Source: G963666535 sp963666535
Lineage (GTDB): Bacteria; Bacillota; Clostridia; Oscillospirales; Oscillospiraceae
Reading direction: 5' to 3'
Assembly: GCA_963666535.1 (NCBI GenBank)
Contig: OY762913.1
Coordinates: forward strand, 2,108,001-2,172,000
DNA: 64,000 bases
Position numbers and translations under genes: made by a program. Numbering within the stretch: position 1 is the stretch's first letter; each line of letters opens with the position of its first letter. The notes below the pieces were generated by a model that saw only the letters and a program-made list of their open reading frames with translations, was not told the DNA's origin and did no database searches. This document shows positions 52,735 through 61,804 of the stretch, in pieces.

Positions 52735-52762
52735 ATTCTGTCGCGCTGCGTCGGTCACCTGT
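52735..52762 (-). promoter_or_regulatory. Weak sigma-H-like promoter candidate for spoIIA
   Basis: On the minus strand ACAGGTGAC is followed after 12 bases by ACAGAAT, a partial match to the sigma-H consensus (AGG ... GAAT). spoIIA is driven by sigma H in Bacillus subtilis. The -35 half is poor and overlaps the kinase stop codon. Confidence 0.25.
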
Positions 52763-55493
52763 TTTTCCCATTTATCAAAATCTGAACCAGTCCGTCCCTT
52801 TCAATTGGCTTTGCGCAGTGAACATTCATCCCGGCCTGTTTGGAATGCTCAATGTCCTCCACGTAAGCATTGGCGGACAGGGCAACAATGAAAATGTCTT
52901 TTGCATCCCATCGATCCAAGCTTCGAATGCGTTTGGTCGCTTCATAGCCATTCATCACCGGCATGCGAATGTCCATCAAAATACCATCGTACTGTCCCGG
53001 CTGCGCATCTACAAATCGGTCATACCCTTCCTTGCCATTGCTTGCCGTGTCTACTGCCGCACCGGCACTCTCCAACATTTTTCTCAAAATCATCATATTA
53101 ACCACATTATCTTCCACCAGCAGATAACGTCTGCCAGTAAGGCTGAGTTCCCGGACATCAGCCTTTTGTTCAAACTCTCGCAGTTCTGCTTGATCCACCT
53201 GATGGAAGGATGCCGCAAACCAGAAACAGCTTCCCACGCCCAAGTCGCTATCCACATTCAATTTTCCACCCATCAGTTCCACCAGCTGCCGGGAAATGGA
53301 AAGTCCAAGACCTGTCCCCACAATCTGGTCGCGATCGGCGTTTGCCGCCCGTTCAAATATGTTGAAAATACGGTTTTTGTCCCCGATTGCTATTCCAACC
53401 CCTGTGTCGCGCACGGAGAACCGTATGACAGCAGAACCCTCCTGCTCATTCACCAGCTCCACCTTTAGGTGGATTGAACCGTTTTGCCTGTTGTATTTCA
53501 CTGCGTTAGAGAGCAGATTTACCAATATCTGCCTCAGTCTCAGCTCATCCCCCACGATGCGGTCAGGCACTTTTTTCCCGATCTCAGCCTTTAACGTTAC
53601 GCACTTCCCCTTTGCCGTGGTCTCGCAGACTGCTGCGGTATCTTCTATCATCCTCCGCAGGAAAAAAGGTTTTTCCGACAACCGCATCTTTCCCTCTTCG
53701 ATTTTTGACATATCCAGCATATCGTTGATCAGTTGGAGCAAATACCTGGAAACTGAGCGCAGCTTATCCACACATTCCTCCTCAAACAGTTTGTCCCCCA
53801 AATTTTCCCGTTCCAAATCGTCTAATCCAATGATTGCCGCCAGCGGCGTTCGCATCTCATGGGCCACGCGAGATAGAAATACGCTCTTTGCCTGGCTGAT
53901 CCGCTCTAGTTCCTCAGTCTTGCTTCTTTGTGCCTTCATGGTAAGGTATATCCCCATGATCACAGCCAAAAGCAACACGATACCCAACGCACTCTCCGCA
54001 GGATGGGTATCCATGATCTCCTTCATTCCTGTATCTTGCCGCCTGCCCAGTGCCTCCACCAAATATTCGCTCATATCTGCATCGCTGATTGATCGAATTG
54101 CTTTGTTTAAAATGGTTAGCAACATGATATCGGTCTTGTCGTATACCCCGAAGGAAACCCCGCGTTCCAAACCCACTACTGGCACAGCATGCAGGTCGGT
54201 GTATTCGTACTGTGCCAGATAATAAGCTGCAGAAAGCGTACTGATACTGGTGGCAGATGCTCTTCCATCCACAACAGCCTCAAGACACTCCTGATAACTA
54301 TTGCACGGAAGGATTTCTCCACAGGAAAAGGATAACGGCAACTGACATTCCTTAGACAGTGCTGCCACTGGAACCCAGCCACTGCCGATTTCGACCTCAT
54401 CACCGTAGACCACGCTCATTCCGGTCGTGACGAAGGGATCGGTCGCAATCACCCCCAGCGGCATTGCCATTGCCGCGTTGCTGGGAACACAGCCGTTGAG
54501 TTCTGCATTCTCTGTCACAATTTCAAAGCGCAGCCCCGTCTGCTGTGTGATACGCTCCAATACAGAGCAGGTCACCCCGTAAATCTCCCCTTTCTCGTCA
54601 AATATCTGGAACGGAACGCGATTGCCTTCCATCAGCACCCGAACAGGAGCGCGCTGCGCAATGTACGCTCGTTCCTCTTCCGTGAGATAAATGTCACTGT
54701 CCTCCGTGTCAAAATAGAACTGGTATAACTCCTTCTGAAAATAGGGGTACGCCTTATCCATCATGCCAATGGTCTCATCAAGTTCGGCAATCAGTCCAGT
54801 ATCCTCTCCAGACGCGAAATAACAGGGCTGTCCGTCAAAAAAAGCCACGACCCGGTTTCCGCTATGCCGGCTCAGCTTCCTTCCAAGCATCACGTCTGCC
54901 GCACCATCCGCAAGTACCCGGTATTGCTCCTCCTCCGTTTGGCAGACCACCGTTTTGTATTCCGTGCCCACGCTTTCCAAAAACTTTTTCAGCGCTTGTC
55001 TTTCGCAGGTCGCTCCTTCCAGCACGGCAACACGCAGCCCCTTATCCCCCAAAATACTGCTTTGGGTCATGTCGGTGTTCTCTGCGCTGGCCGCCAGATT
55101 GGAATACACGATCCCATAGCTGCGCTGACAGCAGAAATAGGTGCTCTCCAGTTCATCCGTCTTCAGCAGGCCGCCCAGTAAATCGAGTTCCTCTGACTTT
55201 AACATGGCTAGCATATCGGCCTGGGTCAATTCTTTCCCGCTTTGATCATAGGTAATAAATTCGTATTTCCATCCTGTGAACTGGGCCACCTTGTCCAGAT
55301 AATCTCTTACATAACCGGTGTAAGTTCCGTTTCCGTCGATCTCACACAGTCCCTCCTGCAACGGATACCCCACGCGAACCACCCGCTGCTCGCCCGCTGC
55401 GTTCACCGCGAACATGAGGGATATTATGGTCAAAGCTGACGCGAGCGTCAAAGCACCAAATCCTTTGACATAACGCGAAATACCGTTTTTCAT
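52755..55493 (-). CDS. Hybrid sensor histidine kinase with two extracellular solute-binding domains
   Basis: A 912-residue membrane protein. After an N-terminal signal/anchor (about 10-32) come two tandem bacterial extracellular solute-binding (SBP_bac_3-like) domains, roughly 38-260 and 275-500, then a membrane helix (SALGIVLLLAVIMGIYL). The cytosolic part has a HisKA domain with His545 in VAHEMRTP, a GHKL ATPase (NLLSNAVKYN, DTGVGIAI, GTGLGLSIS) and a receiver with Asp841 in LMDIRMPVMNG. It probably senses an amino acid or similar small ligand outside the cell, as BvgS/EvgS-type kinases do. No separate response regulator is nearby; no output domain follows the receiver. The ATG at 55493 has GAGGGG before it. 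Confidence 0.9.
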   Translation of the reverse strand: MKNGISRYVKGFGALTLASALTIISLMFAVNAAGEQRVVRVGYPLQEGLCEIDGNGTYTGYVRDYLDKVAQFTGWKYEFITYDQSGKELTQADMLAMLKSEELDLLGGLLKTDELESTYFCCQRSYGIVYSNLAASAENTDMTQSSILGDKGLRVAVLEGATCERQALKKFLESVGTEYKTVVCQTEEEQYRVLADGAADVMLGRKLSRHSGNRVVAFFDGQPCYFASGEDTGLIAELDETIGMMDKAYPYFQKELYQFYFDTEDSDIYLTEEERAYIAQRAPVRVLMEGNRVPFQIFDEKGEIYGVTCSVLERITQQTGLRFEIVTENAELNGCVPSNAAMAMPLGVIATDPFVTTGMSVVYGDEVEIGSGWVPVAALSKECQLPLSFSCGEILPCNSYQECLEAVVDGRASATSISTLSAAYYLAQYEYTDLHAVPVVGLERGVSFGVYDKTDIMLLTILNKAIRSISDADMSEYLVEALGRRQDTGMKEIMDTHPAESALGIVLLLAVIMGIYLTMKAQRSKTEELERISQAKSVFLSRVAHEMRTPLAAIIGLDDLERENLGDKLFEEECVDKLRSVSRYLLQLINDMLDMSKIEEGKMRLSEKPFFLRRMIEDTAAVCETTAKGKCVTLKAEIGKKVPDRIVGDELRLRQILVNLLSNAVKYNRQNGSIHLKVELVNEQEGSAVIRFSVRDTGVGIAIGDKNRIFNIFERAANADRDQIVGTGLGLSISRQLVELMGGKLNVDSDLGVGSCFWFAASFHQVDQAELREFEQKADVRELSLTGRRYLLVEDNVVNMMILRKMLESAGAAVDTASNGKEGYDRFVDAQPGQYDGILMDIRMPVMNGYEATKRIRSLDRWDAKDIFIVALSANAYVEDIEHSKQAGMNVHCAKPIERDGLVQILINGKNR

Positions 55494-55644
55494 AAATTCC
55501 CCTCGCAATCTTATTATCCATGAGAATAAGATTCTTATTTTTATACGACAATACCATGTTTTTAAAAAAACATCAAGAATATTTATGCAATTTGACAGTA
55601 TGTATCATCGTATGGGTTATTAGCCGTCCACACTCATGAAAAAC

Positions 55645-55673
55645 AGCACCACCCCTTTTGTTGGGGTGGTGCT
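55645..55673 (-). terminator. Terminator of the secreted-protein gene
   Basis: AGCACCACCCC pairs with GGGGTGGTGCT around a seven-base loop, with T runs following on both strands. It separates the secreted-protein gene from the sensor kinase. Confidence 0.88.
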
Positions 55674-55702
55674 GGCTTTTTTGCTTGGATTCAACTGCTA
55701 TT

Positions 55703-56218
55703 TTATGTGATGGTGTAACTGCCTCGTACCATCAGTTTCACGGTGGCGCTGCCCGCAGAAATACTGCGCCCTTCCATGGTGGCCATGTATAAATGATTCT
55801 GTACCAAACTGCCTCCGTTATTCAGGGTTCCGCCCCCTGTGGAGTCAATTAAGCCGGGGGATGAGGTGGCAACACAGGCAGCCGTACCCAACCGCAGCAT
55901 CACCTCGCATCCAACGTCCATTTTCAGGGACTGTCCAGAAGAAAGCGTCACCAATACATAGGATGCGCCGCCGCTCCCCGTCTGCGCAGGATAGGCCGCA
56001 ATGGCGGCATTCCATTTCTCCGTCAGTGCGGTGGTTGCCGTGGCGATCTTTGCGTCCACTTGGCTGAGGATATCCGGCTTCACCGTCTGGGTGAGATAAC
56101 TCAGCGTCACCAGTGGGTCGGATTGGGTTCCCTCATTGTCTGCCAGCACCGACACACCGGTCAGGCAAATGATCAGCGCCAGTGCCATGCAAAAACGCGC
56201 CAAATTTCGTTTCATCAT
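55703..56218 (-). CDS. Secreted protein of unknown function
   Basis: A 171-residue exported protein. The signal peptide (CMALALIICLTGVSVLA) is followed by DNEGTQSDPLVTLSYLTQT, then a helical part (VDAKIATATTALTEKW) and a Gly/Ser-rich beta part with VLVTLSSGQSLKMDVGCEVML. Proteins of this build are common in Oscillospirales and Clostridia genomes as hypotheticals. It lies 84 bases after ndoA on the same strand. No function is proposed. Confidence 0.75.
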   Translation of the reverse strand: MMKRNLARFCMALALIICLTGVSVLADNEGTQSDPLVTLSYLTQTVKPDILSQVDAKIATATTALTEKWNAAIAAYPAQTGSGGASYVLVTLSSGQSLKMDVGCEVMLRLGTAACVATSSPGLIDSTGGGTLNNGGSLVQNHLYMATMEGRSISAGSATVKLMVRGSYTIT

Positions 56219-56302
56219 AAGTACTGTTCCTTTCGTCAGCTCGCGCCGAGTCGTATCTCTTGCTTAACGGTCCCCGCGAAAGGTCCTTCCGCGGGGACTA
56301 AT

Positions 56303-56668
56303 TTACACCAAAGTCTCTGGATGAAGCCCAAAACTCACCGCGATGGCGGAATCCACCTGGTGCATCAGCGGCTCATCCAATTTGCCCATGTGCTCGCGCA
56401 GCCGTCGTTTATCCAATGTACGGATTTGTTCCAACAAAACAACCGAATCTTTTGGCAATCCGTACTGCATGGCGGACAGCTCGATATGTGTGGGCAGCTT
56501 TGCTTTCCCTGTCTGGGACGTAATGGCGGCGGCAATGACCGTGGGGCTATGCCGGTTTCCCGTATCGTTCTGCACGATGAGCACTGGCCGCACACCACCC
56601 TGTTCGCTGCCCACTACGGGGCTTAGGTCGGCATAAAAAATGTCGCCTCGTTTTACGCTGTTGTCCAC
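56303..56668 (-). CDS. ndoA: MazF/PemK-type mRNA endoribonuclease
   Basis: About 121 residues of the MazF fold. VKRGDIFYADLSPVVGSEQGG, RPVLIVQNDTGN, SPTVIAAAITS and SVVLLEQIRTLDKRRL are the signature pieces, including the conserved Arg and Thr near the RNA site. EndoA cleaves mRNA at short U-rich sites. In most Firmicutes an antitoxin gene lies between alr and ndoA; none is evident here. The start at GTG 56668 has GGCGGAG ten bases upstream; a GTG at 56677 lies too close to that site. Confidence 0.92.
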   Translation of the reverse strand: MDNSVKRGDIFYADLSPVVGSEQGGVRPVLIVQNDTGNRHSPTVIAAAITSQTGKAKLPTHIELSAMQYGLPKDSVVLLEQIRTLDKRRLREHMGKLDEPLMHQVDSAIAVSFGLHPETLV

Positions 56669-57028
56669 AAAACTCACACTCCGCCGGAAAGTAGTCAGCT
56701 GTCACGGGCAAAAAGCCCGTCGCAAATGCTCACTATGATTTTCCCACGGGACGGCGGTGTTTATACACGCTCCTTCAAAAAAGACCGTTCTTTCCATTTC
56801 CCCGCCGCCCATCCGGCAATATTCCTCCGCTCCATTCTATGCAGCGGTTGGGGAAAAGGTCATTGCTGATATAACGCGGGAGATTGGGTTCGAAACGTCG
56901 CGTAGCCGCACATGCTGGATGGCTCGTCTCGTGAAATAACTCATCTCACACGAGTCCCTCTCACTCCATTCTACGTCGGGCAAACGAGAATTCCGCCTTA
57001 TCTCCGCAAGATCTAACGCGAAAAAGTG
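56669..57028 (-). other. Gap between alr and ndoA without a clear antitoxin gene
   Basis: The 350-base gap was read in the minus-strand frames. Two frames of about 35 codons are open, one with a GGAGG ribosome site near 56835, but neither resembles the EndoAI antitoxin. A short hairpin (CGGGC-GCCCG, 56714-56730) lies just before the ndoA start region. Confidence 0.45.
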
Positions 57029-58159
57029 TCAAGGTAAATAGATCCTTGGAATCCGGGGTGCCACATCACACAGCAGCTCGTACTGGATGGTCCCGGCCAA
57101 ATCGGCACCCTCCTCAATGGGCATGTCGGCGCCGTATACGGTCACTACGTCCCCCTGTGAGACGTTGGGGATATCCGTCACGTCCAGCATACACATATCC
57201 ATGCATACTCTTCCAACAATCCGTGCTCGTTGTCCGTTCACCAGCAGCTCCAGCTTGTCCGAAAACAGACGAAAAAAACCGTCTCCGTATCCAATCGGCA
57301 CAGTAGCGATGCGGCTGTCCCGATCCAGCACATGGGTACATCCGTAACTGACGGCGGTTCCTTTTGGCAGATCCTTTACGAAAGCCACCCTGCTCTTCAC
57401 GGTCATCACCGGCCGCAGTTCTTCTCCCGCAAGGCCTTCCATCCCGGCCGCGGGATAGTGACCGTACAGCGCGATGCCGGGCCGCACCATATCCAAATAC
57501 GTGCAAGGATAGTTTAACACAGCCGAACTTGCGGCGCAATGGCGGATTGCAAAATGGATTCCGTTTCCTTCCAGCCGCTCCACGATCTCTAAAAACCGGT
57601 TAAACTGCATCATGGTGTATGCCTCATTCACGTCCGCCACAGCGAAATGAGTAAAAATACCCTCGGCGCGCAGCCCCGGAAGCGCACAGATCTGCGTCAA
57701 AATTTGGGCTGTTTCCGCCGCGCAGTCCTCCCGTGCAGGGAAACCCAGCCGGGACATCCCGGTGTCCAGCTTAAGATGCACAGTGGCTCTCTTCCCCATT
57801 GCCACGGCGGTGTCAGAAAGTGCCTGCGCGCCCTCAACATCAAATACCGTCTGGGTAAAGTCATTTTCCACCACTTGGTCCAGATCGTCCGTCAGGGTCC
57901 CGCCCAAGATCAGAATCGGCAGTTTAATCCCCGCCTGACGCAGTTCCACTCCCTCATCAATACAGGCAACCGCTAAATATTCGCACCCCAACGATTCCAG
58001 CTTTTTCGCCACCGGCACAGCCCCATGTCCGTAGGCGTTGGCCTTGACAAGACCGGTAAATCGGCACCCCTCGGGCAGCAGCGCCCGCAGGGTGCGATAA
58101 TTGTGCTCCAACGCGGACAAATCAATTTCCGCCCAGGTTCTCTTCTGTTTGTTTTCCAT
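57029..58159 (-). CDS. alr: Alanine racemase
   Basis: A 376-residue PLP enzyme that makes D-alanine for peptidoglycan. The PLP lysine is Lys39 in VKANAYGHG, and the second catalytic residue is the Tyr in VSYGCTHV. Other segments are KLDTGMSRLG and GRVCMDMCMLDV. Normal length. It lies 17 bases after the GerS-like lipoprotein gene. Confidence 0.96.
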   Translation of the reverse strand: MENKQKRTWAEIDLSALEHNYRTLRALLPEGCRFTGLVKANAYGHGAVPVAKKLESLGCEYLAVACIDEGVELRQAGIKLPILILGGTLTDDLDQVVENDFTQTVFDVEGAQALSDTAVAMGKRATVHLKLDTGMSRLGFPAREDCAAETAQILTQICALPGLRAEGIFTHFAVADVNEAYTMMQFNRFLEIVERLEGNGIHFAIRHCAASSAVLNYPCTYLDMVRPGIALYGHYPAAGMEGLAGEELRPVMTVKSRVAFVKDLPKGTAVSYGCTHVLDRDSRIATVPIGYGDGFFRLFSDKLELLVNGQRARIVGRVCMDMCMLDVTDIPNVSQGDVVTVYGADMPIEEGADLAGTIQYELLCDVAPRIPRIYLP

Positions 58160-58176
58160 GTTTGGTTCCTTCTTTT

Positions 58177-58770
58177 TTATGAAAATGTAAAGTCCGTAAA
58201 TGTACAGACGATTACTGTGTAGCTATCCTGCGCCAGCTCTCCCCGTACCAGCGAATGGGTCTGTCTGTCAAACCAGAGGTCGGCTTCTACGCCCTCTCCT
58301 ACCGCTTGGGCAGGATCCCGGTAGCAGACGTGAAGCGTTTCCTGCTCTCCCAATGTCTCTGTGGCACAGCCGTCGATAAAGCCATTCTTTGCGTACTCCA
58401 GCAGCACCGGCACGGCGCTCATAGGGGAAAGCCCATCCTCCGTCAACAGCCCGGTCTCCAGGATTGCGCCGTCATAGGAAAGGCTGGTCTCCTCCCCCGC
58501 AATACTAGCCGTCATGCCGGAAATCAGCTCCGGTTCCAGCACGGTCAGCGTGGTCTCTTCTTGCGAACCCTCCACCGACAGGGTATAGGTATAGGTTCGC
58601 TGCCCGTAATCCGCCACGATCTCAGCCTGCCCCGCGCAGGCTGTCATAGCAATATACTCCGTGCGGATGGCGAGAGCTTCCTCCTCGCCTTCGTTCCCTC
58701 CTCCGCCGCAGGCGGTCAGCAGAAGCAGGGGCATCATCAGTACACAAAATCCTATCTTGTGCACAGCCAT
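58177..58770 (-). CDS. GerS-like lipoprotein
   Basis: A 197-residue lipoprotein with the lipobox LLLTACG. The mature part is beta-rich (TYTYTLSVEGS, TTLTVLEPELI, DLWFDRQTHSLVRGEL), like the LolA-type fold of the Clostridioides difficile germination protein GerS. In C. difficile gerS also lies directly upstream of an alanine racemase gene (alr2). Here the stop is 17 bases from alr. The call rests on fold-like pattern and gene order, not on strong residue identity. The most likely alternative is another LolA-like lipoprotein with a sporulation role. Confidence 0.7.
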   Translation of the reverse strand: MAVHKIGFCVLMMPLLLLTACGGGGNEGEEEALAIRTEYIAMTACAGQAEIVADYGQRTYTYTLSVEGSQEETTLTVLEPELISGMTASIAGEETSLSYDGAILETGLLTEDGLSPMSAVPVLLEYAKNGFIDGCATETLGEQETLHVCYRDPAQAVGEGVEADLWFDRQTHSLVRGELAQDSYTVIVCTFTDFTFS

Positions 58771-58867
58771 TCTCCTCTATCTTGCATGTTCATTTCTGAA
58801 AAACATTTTCACTTTACACCAACTGATTCTTCTGCTCATCCCGTCCCTTAATCAGGGAAGCTTCCGG

Positions 58868-60397
58868 TCACACAAGCTCTCTCCAGCATTTCGGCAGGGA
58901 CTCAATAAGATCTGACGGGATCATACCCCGCTGTCCCCTTTCTGCCGCGCACAGATCCCCTGCTCTCCCGTGGAGCCAAACGGCGGCGGCGGCCGCCTGA
59001 TCAGGCGGCATCCCCTGGGCCAGCAAGCTCACCATCATTCCCCCCAGCACATCTCCACTGCCGCCCTTGGCCATTCCGGCGTTTCCCGTGGTGTTGAGCC
59101 AGGCCCGCCCGTCAGGCAGAGCCGTGATGGTGCAGTGTCCCTTTAAAACCAGAATGCAGCCGTGTATTCGGGCAAACTCCCGCGCTGCACCCAGTCGATC
59201 TCCGCCAGATAGGTCTCCCCCCAATCGGATGAACTCCCCATCGTGGGGGGTAAGAACGGTGGGGGCCTCCCGCCCGTCCAAACTATCTATATGCTCGGCC
59301 GCCGCGTTTATACCGTCAGCGTCCAGCACCACCGGCAGCGCCGCATACCGCAGCACCCCCAGTACCACCTTGTCCACGCCCGCGCTCCGCCCCATTCCCG
59401 GGCCAATCAGGCATGCGCTTTTCCCCTGCAATGCGGCCAGTACCTCGGGCAACGCCTGTTCCGCCAGTCCGCCATCCTTCGCCGCCAGCGGCCACGGCAT
59501 AGCCTCCATGCAGCGCACTGCGGTGATTTCATAGATATCTTGCGGCACGCCCAGATGCACCAGCCCCGCGCCAGATCTCACGGCGGCTTTGGATGCCAGA
59601 ATAGGCGCGCCGGTGTATCCCACGCTTCCCGCAAGGATATACGCCTTACCGAAGTTGCCCTTGTGGACGTCCTCCTCCCAGCGCGGAAGCCACTTCTTCA
59701 CCATATCCCCGGTCACGGCGCTCACCCGATATTCCTCCCGGTCCACCAGTTCGCCGGGTATCCCGATGTTCTGCACGAGGAGCCGCCCTGTATGCAGTCC
59801 ACCCTTCCCTAAAAAATGCCCGGCCTTGGGCAGGGTAAAGGTCACTGTACAGTCTGCCTGAACCGCCGCACCCAGTACGCGTCCCGTATCGGTTTCCACG
59901 CCGGATGGAATGTCAGCCGCCACCGTGAAAGCCGCGCTTTCATTCATCCATTCGATCGCGGTCAGCGCGTCGCCCCGCACCGATGAATTCAATCCAATGC
60001 CGAAAATTGCATCCACCAGCAAATCTGCATTTCGGCAAAAGGACTTCTGTTCCTCGCTGCCGGAATCAAAGGGCTCCAGTCTGCCGCCCATTTCGGCTAG
60101 GCGCCGCTCCATTTCCATGCAGTCGGCGGTCATCTTCTCCCGTTTTCCCACCAAAAAGGCGCGGACATTTAGTCCCCGCATGGTCAGCCGCCTGGCCGCC
60201 GCCACACCGTCGCCGCCATTGTTCCCGGCACCGCAGAACACCGCACAGTGTTTGCCTTCCGGCGCTTCCAGCCGGACAATTGCCTCATCGGCAAGGCCCT
60301 TCGCCGCCCGTTCCATCAGCAGCGTGGAGGGCACGCCCCATTCCTCGATCGTCATTTTGTCCATCCGCCGCATCTGTTCCGCCGTGGCAACGCGCAT
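58868..60397 (-). CDS. nnr: Bifunctional NAD(P)H-hydrate epimerase / ADP-dependent dehydratase
   Basis: About 509 residues. The N-terminal YjeF domain (1-215) has NNGGDGVAAARRL and carries out epimerisation of damaged NAD(P)HX. The C-terminal ribokinase-like domain (230-509) has GPGMGRSAG, VLTPHDGEFIRL and GGSGDVLGGM and repairs the hydrate with ADP. The ATG at 60397 gives the usual N-terminus (RVATAEQMRRMDK); the frame is open further up without a ribosome site. It is upstream of the GerS-like gene and divergent from pheS. Confidence 0.93.
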   Translation of the reverse strand: MRVATAEQMRRMDKMTIEEWGVPSTLLMERAAKGLADEAIVRLEAPEGKHCAVFCGAGNNGGDGVAAARRLTMRGLNVRAFLVGKREKMTADCMEMERRLAEMGGRLEPFDSGSEEQKSFCRNADLLVDAIFGIGLNSSVRGDALTAIEWMNESAAFTVAADIPSGVETDTGRVLGAAVQADCTVTFTLPKAGHFLGKGGLHTGRLLVQNIGIPGELVDREEYRVSAVTGDMVKKWLPRWEEDVHKGNFGKAYILAGSVGYTGAPILASKAAVRSGAGLVHLGVPQDIYEITAVRCMEAMPWPLAAKDGGLAEQALPEVLAALQGKSACLIGPGMGRSAGVDKVVLGVLRYAALPVVLDADGINAAAEHIDSLDGREAPTVLTPHDGEFIRLGGDLSGGDRLGAAREFARIHGCILVLKGHCTITALPDGRAWLNTTGNAGMAKGGSGDVLGGMMVSLLAQGMPPDQAAAAAVWLHGRAGDLCAAERGQRGMIPSDLIESLPKCWRELV

Positions 60398-60465
60398 CCA
60401 TAACCGCCCCTCTCCCGCATATTGCCTCCATTCTACCACCCAAAAGCGCGAGGTGCAATTTCTTC

Positions 60466-60494
60466 TTGCATTTTCCTGTCAGATATGTTATAAA
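60466..60494 (+). promoter_or_regulatory. Sigma-A promoter of pheS-pheT
   Basis: TTGCAT and TATAAA with a 17-base spacer, just upstream of the T-box leader. Confidence 0.65.
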
Positions 60495-60500
60495 AGCTTT

Positions 60501-60735
60501 AGTATAAACGCTTTGAACAGGAAAATAGCGTGTTTACGTCCGAAAGAGAGGATCGGTCACCGGCTGAAAGCCGATCTGGGACGTGTCGCTTGGTTCGCCT
60601 GGGAGCGGTCGCGGGGAAAGACGCGGACGGGGCCTCCGTTATCGGGTTTAAGTGTGCGCCTTTTGGCGCAAATTGCGGGTGGTACCGCGGAAGGTTTGCC
60701 TTTCGTCCCTCTTCTGGGATGAAGGGCTTTTTTAT
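60501..60735 (+). ncRNA. T-box leader (tRNA-Phe responsive)
   Basis: A 5' leader with the T-box sequence GGGTGGTACCGCGG (60677-60690). The specifier codon is read as TTC (60594-60596) between the stem-I halves, matching phenylalanine. The terminator (CCCTCTTC/GAAGGG, then TTTTTT at 60728-60733) lies before pheS. Uncharged tRNA-Phe pairs with specifier and T-box and prevents termination. Confidence 0.93.
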
Positions 60736-60761
60736 TGCAAAAACGCAAAGGAGAAGGACAA

Positions 60762-61787
60762 ATGAAGCAAAAGATTGAACAGATCCGGCAGGAGGCCCTT
60801 GCCGCGTTGGAAACCATCAACGTTTCCGGTGATCTGGAAGCGCTCCGTGTCAAATACCTGGGCAAAAAGGGCGAGCTCACCGCTGTTTTGAAGCAAATGG
60901 GTGCCCTGTCCGCCGAGGAGCGCCCCATGATGGGCCAACTCGCCAACGACGTGCGCGAGGCGCTGAGCCAGGCCATGGATCGCCAGGCCGCCAAACTGGG
61001 GGAAGCGGCTTTGAATACCCGGTTAAAGGCTGAAACCCTGGATGTAACCATTCCCGGCACGGTATCCCATGTGGGTCATCGCCACCCCATGAGTATTGTA
61101 CTGGACGAGGTGAAGGATGTCTTCACCGGTATGGGCTTCCAAATTGCAGAAGGCCCCGAGATTGAGCTTGCCGACTATAACTTCACCAAGCTCAACACCG
61201 AGGAGGGCCACCCCGCCCGTGAGTGGTCGGATACCTTTTATCTGCAGGAGGACAGCAGCGTCCTCCTGCGCACCCAGACCTCTCCCATGCAGGTGCGCGT
61301 GATGGAAACCCAAAAGCCCCCCATCCGCATCATTGCCCCCGGCCGCGTGTACCGTAAGGATGAGGTGGATGCCACCCACTCCCCCATGTTCCACCAGATT
61401 GAGGGATTGGTGGTGGATCAGGGAATCACCATGGCGGATTTGAAGGGAACCCTGAATGAAATTTTGAAAGCCCTTTACGGGCCCGAAACGATCACCCGCT
61501 TCCGCCCCCACCACTTCCCGTTCACCGAGCCGTCCTGCGAGGTGGATGTCCAGTGCTTCGAGTGCGGCGGCAAGGGCTGCCGCGTCTGTAAGGGCGAGGG
61601 CTGGATCGAGGTTCTGGGTGCCGGCATGGTTCACCCCAAGGTGCTGGAGGCGTGCGGTGTCGATACCGAGGTCTACTCCGGCTGGGCCTTCGGCATGGGC
61701 GTGGAGCGCCTTGCCATGCGCCGGTTCAACATCTCCGATATGCGCCTCATCTTTGAAAATGACGTGCGCTTTTTGGATCAGTTTTAA
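60762..61787 (+). CDS. pheS: Phenylalanyl-tRNA synthetase alpha chain
   Basis: A 341-residue class II synthetase subunit. The N-terminal coiled-coil (1-85) precedes the catalytic domain with HPMSIVLDEV, GRVYRKDEVDATHSPMFHQI (motif 2) and GWAFGMGVERLAMRRF (motif 3). A zinc-like CFECGGKGCRVC stretch appears, as in many Firmicutes. The ATG at 60762 follows AAAGGAGAAG. It is under T-box control and followed by pheT. Confidence 0.96.
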   Translation: MKQKIEQIRQEALAALETINVSGDLEALRVKYLGKKGELTAVLKQMGALSAEERPMMGQLANDVREALSQAMDRQAAKLGEAALNTRLKAETLDVTIPGTVSHVGHRHPMSIVLDEVKDVFTGMGFQIAEGPEIELADYNFTKLNTEEGHPAREWSDTFYLQEDSSVLLRTQTSPMQVRVMETQKPPIRIIAPGRVYRKDEVDATHSPMFHQIEGLVVDQGITMADLKGTLNEILKALYGPETITRFRPHHFPFTEPSCEVDVQCFECGGKGCRVCKGEGWIEVLGAGMVHPKVLEACGVDTEVYSGWAFGMGVERLAMRRFNISDMRLIFENDVRFLDQF

Positions 61788-61804
61788 GAAGGAGGTAACA
61801 ACAA

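Noticed and set aside
56690..56960. Two minus-strand frames of about 35 codons between alr and ndoA
   Set aside because: No similarity to EndoAI or any known small protein; only one has a plausible ribosome site. Not listed as genes.
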